Assembly: GCF_904848625.1 (NCBI RefSeq)
Contig: NZ_CAJHCP010000010.1
Coordinates: 1-64,000, forward strand
Source of the DNA: Paraburkholderia metrosideri
GTDB taxonomy: Bacteria; Pseudomonadota; Gammaproteobacteria; Burkholderiales; Burkholderiaceae
Reading direction: 5' to 3'
Length of the DNA stretch: 64,000 nucleotides
The notes under the pieces were generated by a model that was not told the origin of the DNA, made no database searches, and worked only from the letters and a program-made list of their open reading frames with translations. A program made the translations under genes and the position numbers. This document shows, piece after piece, positions 62,491 through 64,000 of this stretch (the stretch's first letter is position 1; each line of letters begins with the position of its first letter).

Positions 62491-63518
62491 ACACCTCGAC
62501 ATCTCATCGCTCTTTCGCGCCGCATGTACCAGCGGACGTCGCCGGGTTGCTTGGATTTCTCGCCCTGGTTATCGCGGTGCTGAGTTTCGCATCAGACCGA
62601 TTTTTCTCGGAGAGCACCTTCGTCTCGGTAGCGTTCCAGTTGCCAGAACTCGGCTTCTTTACGCTGGCGATGCTGATGCCGCTGATTTCCGGTGGCTTCA
62701 ATCTTTCGGTGACTTTCACGGCCAACATTTCTGGCCTGGCGATGGCGTGGGTGCTTCGTACCTACGGTGGAGCAGATGCGGGCGCCATCGCCATCATCCT
62801 CGGCATTGCTGCCGCATTGGCAACTGGTGCCGCCGCCGGTTGGGTGATGGGGGCCGTCATTGCTCGCACAGGAGCCAGCCCAATCCTCGTCTCGTTGTCG
62901 ATGATGATTTTCTTGCGCGGGCTGGGCGAGTTCCTGACGCGTGGCGGTGACATCTCCGGGTTCCCGCCGTTTGTGCGCGAAATGGGTAACGGCGTCTTCC
63001 TGGGCGTACCCATTCCACTGCTGATTTTCCTTGGCTGCGCGTTACTTTGGCACGTCGTGATGACACGGTCGCGGCTGGGTTTCGCGACCCGCATGATTGG
63101 GTCGAACCTTGAGGCGACGCGTTACTCCGGCATCCAGACAACGCGTGCGGTTACCCGAATCTACATGCTGTCAGGGTTGATGTGCGGCGTCGCGGGCGTC
63201 GTGATGGCCGCCCAGTTCAACTCGGTCCGCGTCGGTCATGGCGAAGCGTTTCTCCTCATCTCCGTGCTGGCCTGTTTCCTCGGGCGTGTTGACCCGTTCG
63301 GCGGCTTCGGCCGCGTGGTACCGGTCGTTATCGCTCTCGTGATTCTCCAGGTCATCGCTTCCGGCCTCAACCTGCTCGGCGCCAATCAGCATCTGGCGAC
63401 TGCGTTGTGGGGTGTCTTCCTGCTTGCTGTGATGCTCTTCCGTTGGGCCTGGGCTAACGGCATGTCGAAAACTTTGGTCCGCAAGCGCGCGGCCGCAACT
63501 GAAGGAGTTACACAATGA
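62487..63518 (+). CDS. Sugar ABC transporter permease 2
   Basis: 343 residues; ATGA overlap with permease 1. About nine membrane segments. LAMLMPLISGGFNLSVTFTANISGLAMAW and SNLEATRYSGIQTTRAVTRIYMLSGLMCGVAGVVMAAQFNS are the RbsC-like family elements. With permease 1 it forms the heterodimeric channel. Translationally coupled (ATGA) to the epimerase-like gene. Confidence 0.94.
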   Translation: MNTSTSHRSFAPHVPADVAGLLGFLALVIAVLSFASDRFFSESTFVSVAFQLPELGFFTLAMLMPLISGGFNLSVTFTANISGLAMAWVLRTYGGADAGAIAIILGIAAALATGAAAGWVMGAVIARTGASPILVSLSMMIFLRGLGEFLTRGGDISGFPPFVREMGNGVFLGVPIPLLIFLGCALLWHVVMTRSRLGFATRMIGSNLEATRYSGIQTTRAVTRIYMLSGLMCGVAGVVMAAQFNSVRVGHGEAFLLISVLACFLGRVDPFGGFGRVVPVVIALVILQVIASGLNLLGANQHLATALWGVFLLAVMLFRWAWANGMSKTLVRKRAAATEGVTQ

Positions 63519-64000
63519 ACAAGCTCGGCGTACACGCACTGGTTTGGGCTGGCGACCTCACGCCGGAGTCGACGCGCAAGGTTTTGAGTTCGACGAAAGA
63601 AGCCGGCTTCGACCTCGCGGAACTGTCGCTGCATGGTCCGAAACTCATGGACCTCTCGCTCACGCGGGACCTGCTACAGGAGTATGGGCTCGAAGTAGGT
63701 TGCTCGCGCGGCCTGACTTTCGCAGCGGACGTGTCGAGTGAAGATGCTGCGACGGTCGCTCGCGGGGTGGCGATGCTCGAGGAGGCCATCACTATTACCT
63801 CCGAAATCGGCGGAAAATATTTCGGCGGGATCCTGTACGGCGCGATGGCGAAATACAGTGCACCGGTCACTAAAAAGGGACGCCAGAACGCAATCGACTC
63901 CATCAAGCACATCGCGGATTTTGCGCTGAAGAAGGACGTGAAGCTTGGGCTGGAAGTGGTCAATCGCTACGAAAGCAACCTGCTCAACACGGCATCTCAG
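63515..64000 (+). CDS. Ketose 3-epimerase-like TIM-barrel protein (partial, runs off right edge)
   Basis: First 162 codons from ATG 63515; ATGA overlap with the permease and GAAGGAG upstream. NKLGVHALVWAGDLTPES opens like D-tagatose/D-allulose 3-epimerases, and LGLEVVNRYESNLLNTASQ corresponds to the metal-binding Glu region of those enzymes. The product would interconvert C3 epimers of ketohexoses or ketopentoses. Placement after the importer suggests the incoming sugar is, or is converted to, a rare ketose. The second half of the gene is outside the window. Confidence 0.85.
   Translation, partial: MNKLGVHALVWAGDLTPESTRKVLSSTKEAGFDLAELSLHGPKLMDLSLTRDLLQEYGLEVGCSRGLTFAADVSSEDAATVARGVAMLEEAITITSEIGGKYFGGILYGAMAKYSAPVTKKGRQNAIDSIKHIADFALKKDVKLGLEVVNRYESNLLNTASQ

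Overview
The window reads as a high-GC beta-proteobacterial chromosome, most likely Burkholderiaceae (Paraburkholderia/Caballeronia type). This is inferred from the codon use, the many LysR/TetR/AraC/GntR/LacI regulators each paired with one or two metabolic genes, a DUF6622-like membrane protein, and small secreted proteins familiar from that group. There are no rRNA genes, no CRISPR array, and no integrase, transposase or phage structural genes. It is a metabolic and regulatory accessory-rich stretch, not an obvious mobile island. About 60 genes, one tRNA and two decayed genes are supported.

Layout. 0-1.2 kb: the end of an aromatic-acid operon (LigJ-like amidohydrolase, Pht5-like decarboxylase). 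1.9-9.2 kb: a class A beta-lactamase with an altered KTG motif, a glutathione transferase, a Tyr-less SDR with a 4-OT tautomerase and LysR, a TetR/metallo-hydrolase pair, a frameshifted CBS gene and a small CxxC protein. 9.6-19.6 kb: alcohol dehydrogenase, small exported and immunity-like proteins, a TupA-like ATP-grasp protein, an XRE/SDR divergent pair, MmcQ-like, AraC-GyrI, DUF429, LprI-like and YciI-like proteins, and an orphan TRAP binding protein. 20-30 kb: AKR, SnoaL-like, alpha/beta hydrolase, LysR/SDR/pirin, a small double-glycine peptide behind a sigma-54-like promoter, dienelactone hydrolase, and an MFS/LysR pair.

30.3-37.3 kb is a coherent acrylate / 3-hydroxypropionate (or related short-chain acid) module. 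An AtoE-type importer, an acyl-CoA ligase, an enoyl-CoA hydratase and an AcuI-type acrylyl-CoA reductase form one operon. It is divergent from an MFS gene and an AcuR-like TetR repressor, with two matching GAC-N5-GTC sites in the shared promoter.

38-44 kb holds an excellent LexA box in front of a decayed imuA (SOS mutasome) remnant, a PAS-GGDEF-EAL protein, a rhomboid protease, an atypical receiver, and an HTH-Crp fusion regulator. The palindrome GTCAAATGNATTTGAC occurs upstream of both the receiver and the fusion gene. 44-53 kb: two paralogous cupins flanking an esterase, an OmpR-type regulator with Asn in place of the phospho-acceptor Asp, a GntR regulator, HdeA-like and lipoprotein envelope genes, tRNA-Gln, and an atypical isochorismatase-fold protein. 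53.3-57.2 kb: a 1295-residue autotransporter. 57.5-64 kb: a LacI repressor with two perfect operators controlling a sugar ABC importer (binding protein, double ATPase, two permeases) followed by a ketose 3-epimerase-like gene that runs off the window.

The strongest leads are the acrylate-type module with its paired operators, the double-glycine peptide, the LexA-box/imuA remnant, and the palindrome linked to the HTH-Crp fusion. All functions are read from sequence by eye and no database search was run.
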